DNA from: an uncultured Alistipes sp.
GTDB taxonomy: Bacteria > Bacteroidota > Bacteroidia > Bacteroidales > Rikenellaceae
Assembly: GCA_900766655.1 (NCBI GenBank)
Contig: CAAFWE010000083.1
Span: 1 to 14,845, forward strand
DNA length: 14,845 nt
Reading direction: 5' to 3'
Shown piece after piece: positions 11,924 through 14,845 of the stretch. The notes beneath the pieces are model-generated. The model did no database searches. It saw only the letters and a list, made by a program, of their open reading frames with translations, and was not told the DNA's origin. Within the stretch, counting starts at the first letter, position 1. Each line of letters opens with the position of its first letter. The position numbers were made by a program, and so were the translations under genes.

Positions 11924-14119
11924 TTAGTTGCCCACCTCGCAGAGGAACTTGATACGCACAAGGCGGATCTCCTCCTCGGTGTACTCGTCGCCAAGTTCCT
12001 CGATAGCCTCGTCGAGTGAGTCGCTCTCGGCATCCTCCTTGAAGTAGAGGTAGATATCCTCAATCTTATCCTCGTCCATATATTGGTTGAGGTAGTATTG
12101 TATATTGAGCTTTGTACCCGAGTTTACGATAGCCTCAATCTCTGTCAAGAGTTCGTCGAAGGTCAAATCCTTGGCGCGAGCGATATCATCGAAATCCATC
12201 TTGCGGTCAATCGACTGAATTATGAAAATCTTGTTACCGCCCTTATTTGCCACCGACTTCACAACCAAGTCTTGTGCGCGAATGATATCATTCTCCTCGA
12301 CATAGACCTTAATCAGCTCGACAAACTCCTTACCGAACTTATTCGCCTTACCTACGCCTACGCCCGAGATATTCTGCATCTCCTCGATGGTAATAGGGTA
12401 CTGAATAGCCATATCCTGCAACGATGGGTCCTGGAAGATGACAAACGGAGGAAGGTTGTGCTTCTGTGCCACCTTGCGACGCAGATCCTTCAGCATTGCG
12501 AAGAGTTGCTCATCGGCAACACCGCCACCCTTAGGCACCGATGCTACTGCCTCGCGCTCCTCCTCGTCGTAGTCACGATCCTCTGCCACCATCACCTTGG
12601 TAGGCTTCGCTATAAAGGCCTCGCCAGCCTCATTTATAGAGATGAGACCATAGTTCTCGATATTCTTGTCGATGAGTCCCATAATGAGTCCCTGACGCAC
12701 TACTGCCGACCAGTGACGCTCGCCCTTGCTCTTGCCTATGCCATACCACTCGAGCTTGGCGTGACCGAAGCTCTTGATTGCGGCTGTGGTCTTGCCCACA
12801 AGCAACGATACGAGGTGTCCCATCTTGAACTTGTCGCCAATGGCACGCAATGCTTGCAGAGCCTTGACCAAATCTTGTGTAGCATCGACCTGAGGGCGTG
12901 GTGTGCAGCAGTTGTCGCAGGCACCGCAGTTCTGCTCGTGGTACTCCTCGCCAAAGTAGTGGAGTAGAGTCTTGCGTCGGCACATCGCACTCTCGGCATA
13001 CGACTCGGTCTCGAGCAACAGCAATTTACCAATCTCCTGCTCGGCTACTGGCTTGCCCTGCATAAACTTCTCGAGCTTCTGAATATCCTTATAGCTATAG
13101 AATGTGAGGCAATGTCCCTCGCCACCATCGCGGCCCGCACGACCTGTCTCTTGGTAGTAGCCCTCGAGCGACTTCGGTATGTCGTAGTGAATCACAAAGC
13201 GCACATCGGGCTTGTCGATACCCATACCAAAGGCTATGGTGGCCACTATCACATCTACACCCTCCATCAAGAAAGCGTCTTGATTCTCCGCGCGTGTCTG
13301 CGCGTCCATACCTGCGTGATACGCGCGCGCTTTAATATTGTTCGCTACGAGAAGCTCGGTCAGCTCCTCCACCTTCTTGCGGGCAAGGCAGTAGACGATG
13401 CCACTCTTGCCTTCGTTCTGCTTGATGTAGCGGATGATGTCGCGGTCGGGATCGTTCTTTGGTCGCAGCTCGTAGTAGAGGTTAGGACGGTTGAACGACG
13501 ACTTGAATACCACTGCATCGGTCATACCGAGGTTCTTCTGGATATCCATCTGCACCTTCGGTGTAGCTGTTGCGGTGAGGGTTATGAGTGGTGCCTGACC
13601 AATATCGTTGATGATAGGGCGTATGCGTCGGTACTCGGGACGGAAGTCGTGACCCCACTCCGAGATACAGTGCGCCTCGTCTATGGCGTAGAACGAAATC
13701 TTAATCTTTCGCAAGAATGCGATATTATCCTCCTTGGTGAGTGATTCGGGAGCAAAGTAGAGCAGTTTGGTCTTGCCCGCCAACACCTCGTCGCGTACCT
13801 GCTGAATAGCCGAGCGTGAGAGCGAGGAGTTGAGGAAGTGGGCGATGCCCGAGTTGTCGGAGAAGGTACGCATCGCATCGACCTGATTCTTCATCAGCGC
13901 GATGAGTGGTGAGATGATGATGGCAACACCATCCATCATCAGTGCTGGCAACTGGTAGCACAGCGACTTACCTCCGCCTGTTGGCATCAGCACAAAGGTG
14001 TCACGCCCCGACAAGAGGTTGAGGATGACCTCCTCCTGATTCCCCTTGAACGAGGTGAAACCAAAGTACTCCTTCAGTTTTTCGCGTAGAATTTTTCTAT
14101 CGAAAGTTGGTTGTGACAT
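11924..14119 (-). CDS. recQ: ATP-dependent DNA helicase RecQ
   Basis: RecQ is a 3'-5' superfamily 2 helicase that unwinds recombination and replication intermediates. The helicase core shows the Q-motif region (FKGNQEEVI), Walker A MPTGGGKS (45-52), DEAH (147-150, in IDEAHCISEWGHDFRPEY), LTATATP (181-187), FGMGIDKPDVRF (297-308) and motif VI QETGRAGRDG (323-332). The RQC zinc site is Cys380, Cys398, Cys401 and Cys404. A winged-helix region follows to ~510, and an HRDC domain lies at ~536-605 (FQDPSLQDMA, ISGVGVGKANKFG). The remaining ~125 residues form an acidic, helical extension. It makes the protein 731 residues, longer than the ~610 of E. coli but usual for the Bacteroidota form. All catalytic motifs are intact. 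It is divergent from lptB. Confidence 0.97.
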   Translation of the reverse strand: MSQPTFDRKILREKLKEYFGFTSFKGNQEEVILNLLSGRDTFVLMPTGGGKSLCYQLPALMMDGVAIIISPLIALMKNQVDAMRTFSDNSGIAHFLNSSLSRSAIQQVRDEVLAGKTKLLYFAPESLTKEDNIAFLRKIKISFYAIDEAHCISEWGHDFRPEYRRIRPIINDIGQAPLITLTATATPKVQMDIQKNLGMTDAVVFKSSFNRPNLYYELRPKNDPDRDIIRYIKQNEGKSGIVYCLARKKVEELTELLVANNIKARAYHAGMDAQTRAENQDAFLMEGVDVIVATIAFGMGIDKPDVRFVIHYDIPKSLEGYYQETGRAGRDGGEGHCLTFYSYKDIQKLEKFMQGKPVAEQEIGKLLLLETESYAESAMCRRKTLLHYFGEEYHEQNCGACDNCCTPRPQVDATQDLVKALQALRAIGDKFKMGHLVSLLVGKTTAAIKSFGHAKLEWYGIGKSKGERHWSAVVRQGLIMGLIDKNIENYGLISINEAGEAFIAKPTKVMVAEDRDYDEEEREAVASVPKGGGVADEQLFAMLKDLRRKVAQKHNLPPFVIFQDPSLQDMAIQYPITIEEMQNISGVGVGKANKFGKEFVELIKVYVEENDIIRAQDLVVKSVANKGGNKIFIIQSIDRKMDFDDIARAKDLTFDELLTEIEAIVNSGTKLNIQYYLNQYMDEDKIEDIYLYFKEDAESDSLDEAIEELGDEYTEEEIRLVRIKFLCEVGN

Positions 14120-14162
14120 ATTGATTATGCTCTAAAATTTTCTTTTTAACGAAATTTCATAT

Positions 14163-14170
14163 CAAAGATA
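14163..14170 (-). promoter_or_regulatory. Candidate -7 box of recQ
   Basis: On the minus strand TATCTTTG (14170 down to 14163) matches TAnnTTTG and lies 43 bases before the recQ start codon. No TTTG -33 box is visible at the right spacing; the expected place falls on the lptB -7 box. Confidence 0.45.
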
Positions 14171-14193
14171 TAAAATATTTTCGGAAAAAAATA

Positions 14194-14201
14194 TAACTTT
14201 G
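14194..14201 (+). promoter_or_regulatory. Candidate -7 box of lptB
   Basis: TAACTTTG matches TAnnTTTG and lies 30 bases before the ATG at 14232. The -33 position is AT-rich without a clear TTTG and would overlap the recQ -7 box. Confidence 0.5.
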
Positions 14202-14231
14202 TGTGAAAATTAGTTGAAAATTTTTTGTTGT

Positions 14232-14845
14232 ATGAGGCTTTACACTACCGACCTTATCAAAAAATATAAGTCACGCACCGTTGTCGACCATGTCTCAATC
14301 GATGTGCAACAAGGTGAGATTGTGGGACTTCTGGGCCCTAACGGAGCTGGTAAGACCACCTCATTCTATATGATCGTGGGACTCATCAAGCCCAATGGTG
14401 GTCGCATCTTCCTCGAGCACGACGATGGCAAGGTCGACGAGCTCACCAAGCTCCCAGTCTACAAACGAGCGCAGTTGGGCGTGAGCTACCTTGCGCAGGA
14501 GGCATCGGTATTCCGTCACCTCAGCGTCGAGGATAACATTCGCTCGGTGCTCGAGATGACCAACTACACCAAGGAGTATCAGCGCCACCGCACCGAGGCT
14601 CTCATCGAGGAGTTCCGTCTGCAGAAGGTACGCAAGAGCTATGGTAACCAACTCTCGGGAGGCGAGCGTCGTCGTACCGAGATTGCACGAGCTATCGCCA
14701 TCAACCCTTCGTTCGTATTGCTCGACGAGCCGTTTGCAGGTGTCGACCCAATTGCTGTGGAGGATATTCAGAGCATTGTTGCTACGCTGAAAAACAAGAA
14801 TATCGGTGTTATCATCACCGACCACAATGTCGACGAGACACTCGC
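14232..14845 (+). CDS. lptB: LPS export ABC transporter ATPase LptB, 3' end outside the window
   Basis: LptB is the cytoplasmic ATPase of the LptB2FGC complex that extracts lipopolysaccharide from the inner membrane and drives it to the outer membrane. About 204 codons are present of a usual ~240-250. The start [19 protein letters not shown] is typical. Walker A is GPNGAGKTT (35-43), with Lys41 at 14352. The Q-loop lies in [18 protein letters not shown], characteristic of LptB. The signature is LSGGERRR (141-148), Walker B VLLDEP (162-167) with Glu166, then the D-loop AGVDP and the switch His198 in TDHN. The frame is open to the right edge with no defects. It is divergent from recQ across 112 bases. 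Confidence 0.95.
   Translation, partial: MRLYTTDLIKKYKSRTVVDHVSIDVQQGEIVGLLGPNGAGKTTSFYMIVGLIKPNGGRIFLEHDDGKVDELTKLPVYKRAQLGVSYLAQEASVFRHLSVEDNIRSVLEMTNYTKEYQRHRTEALIEEFRLQKVRKSYGNQLSGGERRRTEIARAIAINPSFVLLDEPFAGVDPIAVEDIQSIVATLKNKNIGVIITDHNVDETL

Noticed and set aside
12083..12967. Long plus-strand frame (294 codons) opposite recQ
   Set aside because: recQ is complete with all motifs on the other strand; the frame is a side effect of codon bias and has no family features.
13112..13744. Plus-strand frame (210 codons) opposite recQ
   Set aside because: Same reason: antisense shadow of the helicase core.
14361..14825. Minus-strand frame near the right edge
   Set aside because: Antisense to lptB, whose Walker and signature motifs are clear on the plus strand.

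Overview
The window looks like a chromosome segment of a Bacteroidota bacterium, most likely order Bacteroidales; a Rikenellaceae/Alistipes-like host is possible but not proven. The evidence is the TAnnTTTG-type -7 promoter boxes, the general lack of Shine-Dalgarno sequences, the long Bacteroidota-style RecQ with an acidic C-terminal extension, and an LptB and rubrerythrin with good matches to family motifs.

The left half (about 1-8080) is visibly more AT-rich than the right and reads as accessory DNA. It holds the 3' part of a trypsin-like serine protease gene, a membrane-anchored YiiX-type papain-fold hydrolase, and an unusual cytoplasmic protein with a poly-serine linker and poly-aspartate tail. 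These are followed by a two-gene operon of DUF262 proteins (3592-7994) that resembles GmrSD-type modification-dependent restriction. The first DUF262 protein carries a C-terminal HNH-like DUF1524 nuclease domain. The second keeps the DUF262 motifs but has a long C-terminal region I do not recognise and no nuclease motif that I can see. The pair has its own consensus promoter (TTTG-N19-TATATTTG) and ends in a perfect hairpin. It is the best candidate for a defence system here.

The right half is richer in GC and host-like. A minus-strand gene (8086-10899) encodes a 937-residue protein with an AlbA_2 (Schlafen-type) domain followed by a C-terminal WYL-WCX-like module, preceded by about 600 residues that include putative beta-barrel segments. 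It converges on the DUF262 operon through a shared bidirectional terminator. Next come rubrerythrin (plus), a short intergenic region with two copies of a structured repeat and a T8G8 homopolymer, recQ (minus), and divergently from recQ the start of lptB, which runs off the right edge.

Functionally, the DUF262 pair would act on phage or modified DNA. The AlbA_2-WYL protein could be a ligand- or nucleic-acid-sensing regulator, but nothing in the sequence ties it directly to the pair. Rubrerythrin (peroxide defence), RecQ (recombination and repair) and LptB (LPS export) are core functions. I saw no tRNA, rRNA, CRISPR array, transposase or integrase.
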